Origin: Natrinema gelatinilyticum
GTDB lineage: Archaea > Halobacteriota > Halobacteria > Halobacteriales > Natrialbaceae
Length of the DNA: 64,000 nt
Direction: 5' to 3'
Assembly: GCF_024266705.1 (NCBI RefSeq)
Contig: NZ_CP100757.1
Location: 1,240,001-1,304,000, forward strand
The notes under the pieces were generated by a model, which worked only from the letters and a program-made list of their open reading frames with translations, ran no database searches and was not told where the DNA came from. The translations under genes and the position numbers were made by a program. Each line of letters begins with the position of its first letter. Positions within the stretch are counted from its first letter, which is position 1. Positions 34,537 through 43,567 of this stretch are shown one piece after another.

Positions 34537-34728
34537 ATGAGCACGGAGGCGCCGTCCGTCCCCGAATCGTGTGCGCAGTGCCCCCATATTGATTTGTTCC
34601 ACAGCACGTGCTCCCATCCGTCTCGACAGAGCATCGTCCAAGAGTTGGACGGAATCGGGGACATCTGCCCCGTGTTCTCGACCGAGCGGGCGAAGGCGAT
34701 GCACGACCTCGAGGAGCGACTATCCTAA
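34537..34728 (+). CDS. Small Cys-rich (zinc-binding-like) protein
   Basis: ATG at 34537 gives 63 residues with CAQCPHIDLFHSTCSHPSRQ and later DICPVF, that is CxxC, C and C with nearby His, a pattern of small haloarchaeal zinc-finger-like proteins. The C-terminus is an acidic helix (AKAMHDLEERLS). The protein is complete and its composition is haloarchaeal. The function is unknown. It runs divergently from the aminotransferase remnant. Confidence 0.6.
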   Translation: MSTEAPSVPESCAQCPHIDLFHSTCSHPSRQSIVQELDGIGDICPVFSTERAKAMHDLEERLS

Positions 34729-34808
34729 CCATTCATGCCTTCCGATCGGCCGAGCAGAGGGTCGTCGTGTGTAATATATAGCACCTCGACACTCCCGATC
34801 AACTGATT

Positions 34809-35147
34809 CTACATCGCCATCGTCGTCCGTACTTCATCGGCTCCCCGTTGTCGACGAAAGACGTGGCGTTGCTTCTCTTCTGCGAGCTCGCTTCTGACGT
34901 CGGGTACCAGACATAGCCAGTTCAACCCGACTCGGTCTAGCGTCGTCGAATCACGACCGGGGTGTTGCAGCTGGTCTGCGATGTCGTTCCAATCGTCTTC
35001 GAGGAGCGAGACCGAGCCGTCTAGTGCTTCCAATGTACTGGCTCTGACAGTGCATACTCGGCCGGTGGAGTTCGGCAAGTGGTAGCGCGGAGCACCCTTC
35101 CTCACCGAGCGAAGCGTGCAGGGAGGGGAGAAAGCGTGTTCCCACAT
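34809..35147 (-). CDS. Hypothetical protein, N-terminus made from IS DNA
   Basis: A 112-residue frame. The C-terminal 70 residues (TLEALDGSVSLLEDDWNDIA, RDSTTLDRVGLNWLCLVPDV, LAEEKQRHVFRRQRGADEVR) look like a real acidic haloarchaeal protein. The first 30 residues lie in DNA resembling family A sequence (AGGGAGGGGAGAAAGCG), so the gene probably has lost its own start through an insertion. I recognise no family. Confidence 0.3.
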   Translation of the reverse strand: MWEHAFSPPCTLRSVRKGAPRYHLPNSTGRVCTVRASTLEALDGSVSLLEDDWNDIADQLQHPGRDSTTLDRVGLNWLCLVPDVRSELAEEKQRHVFRRQRGADEVRTTMAM

Positions 35148-35160
35148 TCAAAATCGTTCA

Positions 35161-35540
35161 TTCCATACCTCGTATTACTGCCGTCCCTGCACAAGTCGGG
35201 GTCGGTAGAATCCATGAGTAAACTGGCTCCTGTGGTGCGATTCCAACGCAGTCTGTACTCGGGAACGACGACCGCGAACGGGTTGACGTCCCGTTCCCAC
35301 AGTTGGGATAGAGCGCGAGAACACCGGGAATTAAATCGGGGGGACAATCCACGGGACGGGTCCGGTAAGTGGGCCGCAGCACCACTCCGGCCCACTGCCC
35401 GACCCGTAGACGGTAAGACGAAGCCGGGCCGCTCCATGCATGGGTTCGCGGGGTACAATGTCGTTGTGGTAACGCCCCGTCCTCAAGGAGTGACCGACCG
35501 CCGCAAGGCGGACGAGAGCGAGTAGGGCGGGTAGTTTACT
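35161..35540 (+). mobile_element. Degenerate tnpB end with family C terminus
   Basis: Degenerate DNA that ends in the family C unit (35469-35540: CCCCGTCCTCAAGGAG ... GTAGGGCGGGTAGTTTAC). The segment upstream reads brokenly like a tnpB end, without a usable frame. It separates the preceding hypothetical ORF from the next HTH_10 gene. Confidence 0.5.
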
Positions 35541-35986
35541 TTAGTTCCGTTCGGGAAGGGACCGTCCGCGAAAGACCGGTCCCCTGGTATTCCCTGTCGG
35601 CCGGGTCGCCAGCCGGCCATGTAGAACACCGACGAGAGCAGGTTTTGTTTTTCGGCCCGTTTGCAGAGAGTGAGAAGCGATTGGCCACCGATTTGACCGC
35701 CGATTACGCGATTACGGTACAATATCCAACGCGTTTCTATCGGACGACCGATCGACCGTCCGTGAATTTCGTAGCACGTGGTGTCGATTCGACGGGCACG
35801 TTTGTTCGGCTATCGCAAATCGAGTACTCGGTAGTATCGACAGCCTTCGGGATGGGTACCAACGACGAAGTCGCGTGGTACTACAGCACCGGGATCGATC
35901 ACGCGAACACGGTTGAGTCCGAAGCGCCTATTTCACTTACGAGTGCCACGACAATGTGTATGCCCCTCACTCTCTTTGTTCTCACT

Positions 35987-36688
35987 ATGGCCTCGTCCGA
36001 AGAGACCACACCCGACGATTCGATCGTCGAGGTTGAATTCAAGGTTTCGGATCGCCGGTATCCCTTGGTCGCGCTCTCTGCGGAGACCGGTTGTGACGCG
36101 GAACTCCTTCAGATACTCCCTCGAAGCGACGGTGCATACACGGTATTTCATCGTATCAGTAGCGCATCTTCAGAGCAGATTCTCGAGTTTGCTAGTAAGT
36201 ACGACGGTTTTAGAGCACGAGTGGTAAGCTCCGGTGAGAAGAACCTGATCGTCGAATTTCGGATCCATGGCGATGGAGAATTTTTCATCATCAGCTTGAC
36301 CGACGCAGGGGCTATCCCGACGCAGTTAGGGAGTACAAACGGTGTCGCACACATCGCTGCCGAAATCCCTCCGATATATTCCGCATCGGACGTGATCTCT
36401 CACTTTCGGGAGCGCTATCCATCCATGGAGATACTCGCTCGTCGGAAAAAGAAGTATTCCGCCTCACTGTTTCAGCGTAGAGAGTTTTACAACACGATCG
36501 TTCGCGAACTCACTCCACGTCAACACGAGGTCGTCCTGCTCGCGTATACGAACGGCTACTATGATTGGCCTCGCGAACAAACCGGAGAAGAACTCGCCGC
36601 CGAACTTGGGGTGTCGTATTCGACGTTCTCGGAACACTTGCGGAAAGCCGAACAAAAGATACTTTCAAAGGTATTCGGTATCGAGTAA
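35987..36688 (+). CDS. HTH_10 (Bat-like) transcription regulator
   Basis: A 233-residue regulator. The N-terminal sensor domain begins MASSEETTPDDSIVEVEFKV, with YTVFHRISSASSEQILEFAS and FRIHGDGEFFIISLTDAGAI. The HTH_10 is LTPRQHEVVLLAYTNGYYDW, REQTGEELAAELGVSYSTFS and EHLRKAEQKILSKVFGIE. ATG at 35987 is preferred; longer in-frame starts extend into sequence lacking haloarchaeal protein character. It resembles the regulator at 12882 in architecture but is not a close duplicate. Its target is unknown; it sits before the second MaoC gene. Confidence 0.85.
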   Translation: MASSEETTPDDSIVEVEFKVSDRRYPLVALSAETGCDAELLQILPRSDGAYTVFHRISSASSEQILEFASKYDGFRARVVSSGEKNLIVEFRIHGDGEFFIISLTDAGAIPTQLGSTNGVAHIAAEIPPIYSASDVISHFRERYPSMEILARRKKKYSASLFQRREFYNTIVRELTPRQHEVVLLAYTNGYYDWPREQTGEELAAELGVSYSTFSEHLRKAEQKILSKVFGIE

Positions 36689-36797
36689 GCGGCAGTCTCT
36701 CGTCCATCCATCCCGCTCATCTCGTTTTCGGTACTCTCCTTGAGTGCCGTTCCGGTGTGGATGCAAATGACCCCCAGCTGCGGTAGTGAGTAAAGTA

Positions 36798-36818
36798 CCT
36801 CGGGGACAAGCCTCGAGG
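36798..36818. repeat. IS-type hairpin motif (family D)
   Basis: CCTCGGGGACAAGCCTCGAGG, an imperfect version of the hairpin at 8641-8661, followed by CTTCACC. It marks IS200/IS605-like debris between the HTH_10 and MaoC genes. 36689-37044 contains nothing else that I recognise. Confidence 0.45.
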
Positions 36819-37044
36819 CTTCACCGTTTAGACCGCACGTCCCACAAACAGGGTGCACTTGGGAGATTTTCTCGGAAGATGGTTCTGAAGACACCTCCTC
36901 TTCGAACACCGATATCGATACTGAGACCACCATCCGCGAAAACGGGGGTCTACACCCGGGCCGAACGTAGATTGGACCGACCGACACCCGCCGAGGGCGA
37001 GTCGTCCGCTACGTTTTTCTCTCCGATTTCCGTTCACACGACCG

Positions 37045-37494
37045 GTGCGCTACTTCGAGGACATCGAGGTCGGCACGACACGGGAACTCGGGGACTACCA
37101 CGTCACCAGCGAGGAGATCATCGAGTTCGCAGAACAGTACGATCCACAGCCGTTCCATCTAGACGCGGCCGCCGCTGCCGAGTCAGCGTTCGGCGAACTG
37201 GTCGCGTCGGGGTGGCACACCGCTTCGATATCCATGCGGATGCTCGTCGAGAACTATCTCAACGAAAACGCAGGCATGGGCGGTCGCGGCGTGGACGAAC
37301 TTCGCTGGCAGCGACCAGTCACGCCAGGCGACACTTTATCCCTCCGAACTGAGGTGGTGGACAAACGCCCCTCCGAGACCGACCCCTACCGAGGAAACGT
37401 AGACACTCACATAGAAGTGCTGAACCAGGACGACGAAGTCGTCCTCTCGTACACGGTCACCGGGATGATCGAGCGCCGAACCCCCGGCGAGTAG
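37045..37494 (+). CDS. MaoC-like hotdog dehydratase, second copy
   Basis: A 149-residue MaoC protein starting with GTG (RYFEDIEVGTTRELGDYHVT). The signature is FAEQYDPQPFHLDAAAAAES, followed by FGELVASGWHTASISMRMLV and WQRPVTPGDTLSLRTEVVDK. The Asp and His of DPQPFH are kept. It is a close relative of the protein at 18756-19217. The GTG start is taken because no ATG precedes the family N-terminus. Likely reaction: hydration or dehydration of a CoA thioester. No operon partner is adjacent: the next 1.1 kb is noncoding. Confidence 0.87.
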   Translation: MRYFEDIEVGTTRELGDYHVTSEEIIEFAEQYDPQPFHLDAAAAAESAFGELVASGWHTASISMRMLVENYLNENAGMGGRGVDELRWQRPVTPGDTLSLRTEVVDKRPSETDPYRGNVDTHIEVLNQDDEVVLSYTVTGMIERRTPGE

Positions 37495-38612
37495 TGGACG
37501 CGGTTGGCTCGAGGCGAATCCTGTCGCTCACTCGCCTACACCGACTGTCACAGAGCATCCGGGTTCGCGATGGCGTAGGTGAGCGCTATCACGTCGAAAT
37601 GCGGAGAGGCGATTCTCTGCCCCCTGCCTGCTGGCCGAAATCTCGACACAACGCTGCCGGCGGCCGGGATCGTTCGTCGTTACGTGTCGGACGAGGTGAA
37701 CGTTCACTCCGGTATCTGCAAGAAGTGGAAATTTAACTGCTGATTTGTCAATGTCATCCACCTCGAATCGTGTTTGGTGACCTGACTGTAGCCAATTCAA
37801 GATAAGTCAATATTACTGACGCCATTTGTCAGTCAAAGCGTGAAAGTCAACACCTGCGTAGTTTATAACCCTTAGCACTCGGATTCTTTGAAGTGATCTA
37901 TCGGTTTGAGTTACTACTAGCGATACAGTCATAATCGGTGCTAGTCGAGCCTTATCGACAGTCCATAGAACTGTTCTCGAAGCTGCTCGACAGGCTGATA
38001 CTGGGCACATCTCTGATCATATTGAGACTATTAACTAGTGAATTACTTCATTGGAGAATACTGTTAGCTGTACGCTGCTGTCAACCAGAATTACACGTTC
38101 TGATCTATATAGAGCCTAAATATGCCAGAAACAAAAGTGAAGTGAGCGCTTTCCTTCGGTAGGTCTGAGAAAGACATGACGTCATCCCACTATATTTGTA
38201 TTAACGATGTGGTTGATTCAATTATATTCGTAAATATTTTATAATCAATCCAAGATGTGTCTGGCAAGGTCGTTGGAACAGCAACAAACTTACTCGAGAA
38301 TCTAGCAGAAGTATAATTACTAAAGTCTAAACTACATGGTCGTATTACATGAACAAACTCTCAATAAGTTTTAAATCGTTCGAACGAAGTTGACTTCTCT
38401 GAGGCGATCTCTGCCAACACCTCCACTGTTCCTCGTATCCCGCTCTGAAGCGCTCGCTAAGTAGACCCCTGGTGGGTGAGGCGAGTGCCTCGGAGTCAAA
38501 TCTTGGAGGGAATTCACGAACTACAAGCCCAAACTCGCTCTATCAGATGGTCATTCTCTCACTGTGCTAATGAGACAGTACAAGATACAGGGACGGTGGC
38601 CAGTCACCACGA
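37495..38612. other. 1.1-kb A+T-richer region without a recognisable gene
   Basis: No frame in this region has haloarchaeal protein character. From about 37800 to 38420 the DNA is markedly richer in A and T than its surroundings. It holds a palindrome ATGACGTCAT near 38175 and, near 38481, GCGAGTGCCTCGGAGTCAAA, an inverted family D motif. It may be regulatory or degraded mobile DNA. Confidence 0.5.
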
Positions 38613-39374
38613 TCAATAATCGTGAAGATTCACTTCGATCCGGTTTTTCGTCGCTTGTAATCGTTCTGGAAGGGTTTCTCGATACCAGGTTCCGGACATG
38701 TCGGCTGCGGGGCCCGAGAGACTCACTGCGCCAACCACTGTGTTTTTGGGACCAAATATGGGAACACCAACACATCGAAGCCCTCGCCCGTACTCTTCCT
38801 CGTCAAATGCGATACCACGATTACGAACTCGATCGAGTTCGTCCAGTAGTTCGTCTCTCTCGGTGATCGTCGTATCGGTGTAGCTAACGAGATCGATCGA
38901 TTCGAGGAGCGAGTCGAACCGATCCGGTGAGGTGTGAGCGAGAATCGATTTTCCAGTGGCTGTACAGTGCAGGTCGTGTACCTCGCCCGCACGCGTCGAA
39001 AATCGGATCTCGTCGCTTCCACGAGACCGATACAGATACACCCCTTCCCCCTGTTCTTCGACAGCTAGGTTACCTACCAGATCAGTTCCCTCCACGAGGG
39101 TTTCGATCTGGGGTCGTGCGATCTCGAAAAGGTCTGTCCGCATCCGGACCGTCTCACCGATGCGAAGAAACCGGAGCCCGAGCCGATATCGACCGTCTTC
39201 GTTGACCACGTATCCCCTTTCACGGAGTGTTGTGAGATGATTGTGAACGGTGCTTTTCGAGACGGCAACGGCATTAGCGATCTCGGTTACACCCACCTCT
39301 CCGGACTGTTCAAGGAACTCTACCACTGATAGAAGCGTTTCGACCGATTCGACGGGGGCGTTTGTGCGGTCCAT
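38613..39374 (-). CDS. IclR-family transcription regulator
   Basis: A 253-residue regulator. Winged helix: SVETLLSVVEFLEQSGEVGV, TEIANAVAVSKSTVHNHLTT, LRERGYVVNEDGRYRLGLRF. The IclR ligand domain shows LHCTATGKSILAHTSPDRFD, ERDELLDELDRVRNRGIAFD, EEEYGRGLRCVGVPIFGPKN and VGAVSLSGPAADMSGTW. IclR proteins usually sense a pathway intermediate and control neighbouring catabolic genes. ATG at 39374 (MDRTNAP) is preferred to an upstream start. It lies on the same strand as the aldehyde dehydrogenase gene and the second IclR. Confidence 0.92.
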   Translation of the reverse strand: MDRTNAPVESVETLLSVVEFLEQSGEVGVTEIANAVAVSKSTVHNHLTTLRERGYVVNEDGRYRLGLRFLRIGETVRMRTDLFEIARPQIETLVEGTDLVGNLAVEEQGEGVYLYRSRGSDEIRFSTRAGEVHDLHCTATGKSILAHTSPDRFDSLLESIDLVSYTDTTITERDELLDELDRVRNRGIAFDEEEYGRGLRCVGVPIFGPKNTVVGAVSLSGPAADMSGTWYRETLPERLQATKNRIEVNLHDY

Positions 39375-39742
39375 GATAGACACGATTTCGCTGTCGGTAC
39401 TTGTAGTTGGCCTCGATCGACCGTTCTGTTGGACAGAACGACTCGCCTGACTCACGTGATGAAGAGGCCGACATTGGATTCTATCATGTTGTATTAGTGC
39501 TACATAATACCGATTACATCTATATGTGTGTAATTCTTGGAGAGGCGGCGACGTCCGGTTCATTCTACGCCGGAGAGAGGTCGTTGGAGATGGAGACGTA
39601 GACTGGAAAGACGCGGACTAGACTGCTGAGCGCTCGAGAGGTCGATACCGTCTCGTACTACGTCATACCGTAGTATGGGTCAAGGTATTGCGGACTGGTA
39701 GCTGTTCTGGGAAGACGTTGATCGGCGGTAGCGGACAGTTTC

Positions 39743-39759
39743 GTTCTGCAGAGCAGAAC
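39743..39759. repeat. Hairpin between IclR and aldehyde dehydrogenase genes
   Basis: Stem GTTCTGC/GCAGAAC with loop AGA. The stem matches the GCAGAAC hairpins of the IS remnants in inverted order, though this may be chance. 39375-39862 has no gene. Confidence 0.35.
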
Positions 39760-39862
39760 GACCGCTTTGGCCGGAAAGACATGGGTCGCTCCTGAGCACT
39801 CGAGAGATCTATTCTCGAAAGAGGGGTAGTGATATGGCTCGAAGAAAGGCAGTTGTCGCTCG

Positions 39863-41305
39863 TCAGTAGTTGAGGTACACCGTCTTGGTCGTGGTGAAGA
39901 AGTCCAGCCCCGCGTCGCCTTGCTCGCGCCACGTCTCACTTGAAGAGTTTTTGGTGCCCCCGAACGGAACGTGCAGTTCGAGACCAGTGGTCTTTTCGTT
40001 GATTTTCACGACGCCGGCTTCGATCTCGTCGATGAAGCGATTGGCCTCCGAGAGGTTCTTCGTGATAATACTCGCGGAGAGGCCGTACTGGCTATCGTTC
40101 GCGATGGTGACCGCTTCCTCGAAGTCGGAAACTGGAATCACCGCGACGACCGGACCGAATATTTCCTCCTGGGCGATCTGCATCTCCGACTTGACATTGC
40201 TGAATACGGTCGGTTCGACGTAGTGTCCATCGTATTCGGTATCGGGAACGTCGCCACCCACCTCGAGGGTTGCACCTTCTTCTTTCCCACGCTCAATGTA
40301 ATCGAGTGTTCCCTCGAGCTCCGACGCCGTGACCTGTGGCCCCATGTCGGCTTCGAGGCCGGGACCGATATCGAGATCAGTTGCGTAGTCGGCGAGTCCG
40401 TCGACAAATTCGTCGTAGATCGATTCGTGGACGATGGCCCGAGATGTGGCGGTACAGGCCTGACCAGTAACGCCGAACGCACCGGAACCGACGATGGTGA
40501 CTGCCTCGTCGACGTCCGCGCTCGGCATCACGACGGCCGGGTTCTTCCCGCCCATCTCTAACTGGATTCGCGCACCAGTTTCGGTGGCCGATTCCCGGAC
40601 TAGTTCACCGACTGCCGAACTCCCGGTAAACGAGATTGCGTCGATCGTCTCGTGAGAGGTGATCGTCGCACCGACTTCGCTTCCGGATCCGGTGACGACA
40701 TTGAGGACGCCGTCCGGGAGCCCGGCTTCGTCGAGACATTCGGTGAGCTCGTGGACGACGGTCGGTGCCTGGGATGCCGGTTTGAGTACGACGGCGTTCC
40801 CGGCTGCCAGTGCGGGCGCGGCCTTCCACGCCGGGATGGCGATCGGATAGTTCCACGGCGTGATGAGTCCGACGACTCCAACGGGTTCCGTGACGGTCCG
40901 TAGTCGACTGTTCTGACCGCTCGGTGCTTTCGCTTCGCCTGCGAGGTCGCTCGCCTTCTCCGCGTAATAGTAGAGGATGTCGACGGCGCGCTGGACCTCT
41001 CCGGCCGCTTCTGCGAGTGCCTTTCCTTCTTCGCGAGTCAGCGTCTCGGCGACGTCGTCTGCTCGGTTTTCTAGATGTCCGGCAGCGCGACGAAGGACGG
41101 CCCCACGCTCCGGACCGGGCGTCTCTGCCCACGTATCCTGTGCGTCGGCAGCTGCCCGGATCGCCCGCTCGGTATCGACTTCGGTTGACTTCGGGAATCG
41201 AGAGACGACCGAACCGTCGGCAGGATTAGTTACCGAAAACGTCTCCGTTGATTCCGATTCGATCCACTTTCCGTTACAGTAGTTCATGCGCTGTTGGGCA
41301 GCCAT
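39863..41305 (-). CDS. Aldehyde dehydrogenase (NAD(P)+), ketoglutarate-semialdehyde type likely
   Basis: A 480-residue ALDH. GLITPWNYPIAIPAWKAAPA holds the catalytic Asn, LEMGGKNPAVVMPSADVDEA the general-base Glu, and FGVTGQACTATSRAIVHESI the nucleophilic Cys. EIFGPVVAVIPVSDFEEAV and GLELHVPFGGTKNSSS are the C-terminal family blocks. Among haloarchaeal ALDHs this resembles the 2,5-dioxopentanoate (alpha-ketoglutarate semialdehyde) dehydrogenase group, but the substrate is not proven. The alternative start is M7 (MNYCNGKW). It is 92 bases behind the IclR gene, same strand, so IclR may control it. Confidence 0.9.
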   Translation of the reverse strand: MAAQQRMNYCNGKWIESESTETFSVTNPADGSVVSRFPKSTEVDTERAIRAAADAQDTWAETPGPERGAVLRRAAGHLENRADDVAETLTREEGKALAEAAGEVQRAVDILYYYAEKASDLAGEAKAPSGQNSRLRTVTEPVGVVGLITPWNYPIAIPAWKAAPALAAGNAVVLKPASQAPTVVHELTECLDEAGLPDGVLNVVTGSGSEVGATITSHETIDAISFTGSSAVGELVRESATETGARIQLEMGGKNPAVVMPSADVDEAVTIVGSGAFGVTGQACTATSRAIVHESIYDEFVDGLADYATDLDIGPGLEADMGPQVTASELEGTLDYIERGKEEGATLEVGGDVPDTEYDGHYVEPTVFSNVKSEMQIAQEEIFGPVVAVIPVSDFEEAVTIANDSQYGLSASIITKNLSEANRFIDEIEAGVVKINEKTTGLELHVPFGGTKNSSSETWREQGDAGLDFFTTTKTVYLNY

Positions 41306-41397
41306 CTACGATTACGATCGCCGTTTCCCGCACAAAAAGATTTTCCCTCTGAAGATAACGATCGAGACTTCGTTTCTCATCGAGATCCGCGGGCGCA

Positions 41398-42165
41398 TCA
41401 CTTGGCGCTGTAGTTCAATTCGATTATATTTACGGTTGATAAGAGTTTGTGCTGGAGTTCCTCTTCGACATCGGGTTCTCCCAATCGATGAACGGGACCA
41501 GTGACGCTGAGGCCACCCAAGACAGTTCCAGTCGTGTCCTCGATCGCCGCCGAAATCGACATCATCCCCATCCGGTACTCTTCGCGATCGAACGAGACGC
41601 CGGTCTCGCGAATTTGTTCGAACTCGTTCTCGAGTTCCGCACGCTCGGTAATCGTGTTCTCCGTGCGGGCGGGCATCCCGTGTCTGTCGAGTATTTCCGA
41701 TACGCGCTCGTCAGAGGAATGCGCGAGGATCGCCTTTCCGACGGCCGAAGAGTGCATATAAAAGTGCGTCCCATCGGTGAAATCGTACGAGATACTTTGT
41801 TCACCTTGTACGACGTCGAGCGAGACGCACATCCCGTTTTGTTCGACGGACAGTGTGACGAGCTCACTACTCGACTTTTGGGCGAGGCGATTTACTTCCG
41901 GCTTTGCTACCCGGTACAGGGAGACTTCGTTACGGACGCGTCCCCCGAGTTCCATGTACCGGAGACTGAGTCCGTACGCGCCGCTGTCGTCTTGTACCAC
42001 GTATCCCAACTGCTGAAGCGTACTCAGGTAGTCATGGACGACGCTCCGTGTTCTGTTAGTTTCTTCGGCCAACGATGTAACGGTCAGCGCTCCATCTCTC
42101 TCGAGTGTCGTCACTAGATCGTCCATCGTCAGTAACGCCTTGATCGGACGGTTTGCTTCGGTATC
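41398..42165 (-). CDS. IclR-family transcription regulator
   Basis: A 255-residue IclR protein. Winged helix: PIKALLTMDDLVTTLERDGA, SLAEETNRTRSVVHDYLSTL, GYVVQDDSGAYGLSLRYMEL. Ligand domain: MHSSAVGKAILAHSSDERVS, AELENEFEQIRETGVSFDRE and EYRMGMMSISAAIEDTTGTV. ATG at 42165 is preferred over an upstream one. It is divergent from the amidohydrolase operon at 42446, separated by a 280-base region that contains the palindromic pair ATTCGACAATACCGAAT and its reverse. It most likely regulates that operon and itself. Confidence 0.92.
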   Translation of the reverse strand, partial: DTEANRPIKALLTMDDLVTTLERDGALTVTSLAEETNRTRSVVHDYLSTLQQLGYVVQDDSGAYGLSLRYMELGGRVRNEVSLYRVAKPEVNRLAQKSSSELVTLSVEQNGMCVSLDVVQGEQSISYDFTDGTHFYMHSSAVGKAILAHSSDERVSEILDRHGMPARTENTITERAELENEFEQIRETGVSFDREEYRMGMMSISAAIEDTTGTVLGGLSVTGPVHRLGEPDVEEELQHKLLSTVNIIELNYSAK

Positions 42166-42199
42166 CATAGGATAGCAATCAACGGCATTCGACATATAC

Positions 42200-42216
42200 A
42201 TTCGGAATTGTCGAAT
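42200..42216 (-). promoter_or_regulatory. Operator-like 17-mer, site 1
   Basis: ATTCGGAATTGTCGAAT. Its reverse complement is ATTCGACAATTCCGAAT, differing from site 2 in one base. Arms ATTCG and CGAAT are inverted. It lies 35 bases upstream of the IclR start codon. Confidence 0.6.
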
Positions 42217-42292
42217 ACTGCGGTCGAATAACTAGTGGAGTCTAGTAATTAACGACACTACCGATGCGCACTGCTTACAATACCGACGATTC

Positions 42293-42309
42293 ATTCGACA
42301 ATACCGAAT
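42293..42309 (+). promoter_or_regulatory. Operator-like 17-mer, site 2
   Basis: ATTCGACAATACCGAAT, a palindrome-like site between the divergent IclR gene and the amidohydrolase operon. It matches site 1 in opposite orientation at 16 of 17 positions, as expected for a dimeric regulator binding twice. Confidence 0.6.
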
Positions 42310-42445
42310 GAAATGGCCGTTGTTTAAATATCTCCTGAGACGCAATTCCGTCGAATACCCGACTTTGAACCGTTCTAAACCCAGTTTCGTTACCTCGATT
42401 AGGTAACCTTTATGTGGGGTTGTGATTGTATGTCTATGTGGAATT

Positions 42446-43567
42446 ATGCCACAAGATACGCAGGCAACGCCGACAAAACATCGTTCCGAGTCGGGACTCA
42501 CGCTAGTCGATGCGGACATACATCAGCGGTGGGCAGACGACGAGGAGGTCGCTCAGTACCTTCCCGAGCGATATCAGGACGACGGTCTGGTGCTACCGGA
42601 GCTCCTCTACCGGAATCCCGGTGAGTTCCTCCGACAGGATCAAAAGACGGAGGACGGGAACAAACCGGGAACGGACCTCCAGAAGATCGTCGACGATCAT
42701 CTGGACGAACACGATATCGACTACGCGATACTGACCGGGAACTCGTGGTTCAACCTCGCAGCCCTGCCGAACCGCGATTACGCAAACGAACTCGCGCGAG
42801 CCTACAACGAGTGGTTGGTCAACGACGTTCTCCCAGTCGATGACCGGTTTCTGGGGTCGCTGTACGTCGCGCCGAAGGCACCGGAGAAAGCGGCCGACCT
42901 CATACACGAGTACGGCGATCATCCGCAGATTCGACAGGTGTTGCTCCCTGGTGGAGCCGAAGTGCCGTACGGCCGACCTCAGTACTGGCCGATGTACGAG
43001 GCCGCCGAAGAACAGAACCTCGCGATGGCGATCCATCCGTTCTCGGAGGGACACGGCACGAGCAACCCGCCGACCGGTGCCGGCCATCCGAACAATTACA
43101 TCGAATGGCACACCCTCCTAGGCGCCTACTACATGGGACAACTCGCCTCGATCGTTACCGAGGGGGTTCTGGTCGAATATCCCGATCTCCGATGGGCGTT
43201 TATCGAGGGTGGCTATGGATGGCTCCCCCACTTCATGTGGCGGCTCGATAAGAATTGGAAAGGGCTCCGTTCACAGGTCCCGTGGCTAGAAGAGAAGCCG
43301 AGTCACTATATTCGAAACAACGTCTGGTTCGCGAGTCAACCCGTGGAAGAACCCGAGCGACCGGAGCACCACGACCAGATCCTGGAGATGATGCACGCGG
43401 ACGAGATACTCATCTATGCATCGGACTACCCCCACTGGGATGGCGACGATCCGACGTGGGGACTGCCGCCGATGGATGACGAAATGGAGCGTGCAGTCAA
43501 ATACGAGAACGCAGCCGAACTGTGGGACTTGCCCACGGACGGAAGTGACCTGAAGGGATCACCATGA
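42446..43567 (+). CDS. Amidohydrolase family (ACMSD-like) TIM-barrel protein
   Basis: A 373-residue metal-dependent amidohydrolase-2 protein. The metal-binding DxH motif is LTLVDADIHQRWADDE. AMAIHPFSEGHG has the next His, FIEGGYGWLPHFMWRLDKNW is typical of the group, and the final Asp is in LIYASDYPHWDGDDP. The family hydrolyses or decarboxylates aromatic-derived acids (2-amino-3-carboxymuconate semialdehyde decarboxylase relatives). ATG at 42446 is used; the earlier in-frame GTG is less plausible. Its stop overlaps the Rieske start, so it is translationally coupled. The IclR gene is divergent. Confidence 0.88.
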   Translation: MPQDTQATPTKHRSESGLTLVDADIHQRWADDEEVAQYLPERYQDDGLVLPELLYRNPGEFLRQDQKTEDGNKPGTDLQKIVDDHLDEHDIDYAILTGNSWFNLAALPNRDYANELARAYNEWLVNDVLPVDDRFLGSLYVAPKAPEKAADLIHEYGDHPQIRQVLLPGGAEVPYGRPQYWPMYEAAEEQNLAMAIHPFSEGHGTSNPPTGAGHPNNYIEWHTLLGAYYMGQLASIVTEGVLVEYPDLRWAFIEGGYGWLPHFMWRLDKNWKGLRSQVPWLEEKPSHYIRNNVWFASQPVEEPERPEHHDQILEMMHADEILIYASDYPHWDGDDPTWGLPPMDDEMERAVKYENAAELWDLPTDGSDLKGSP

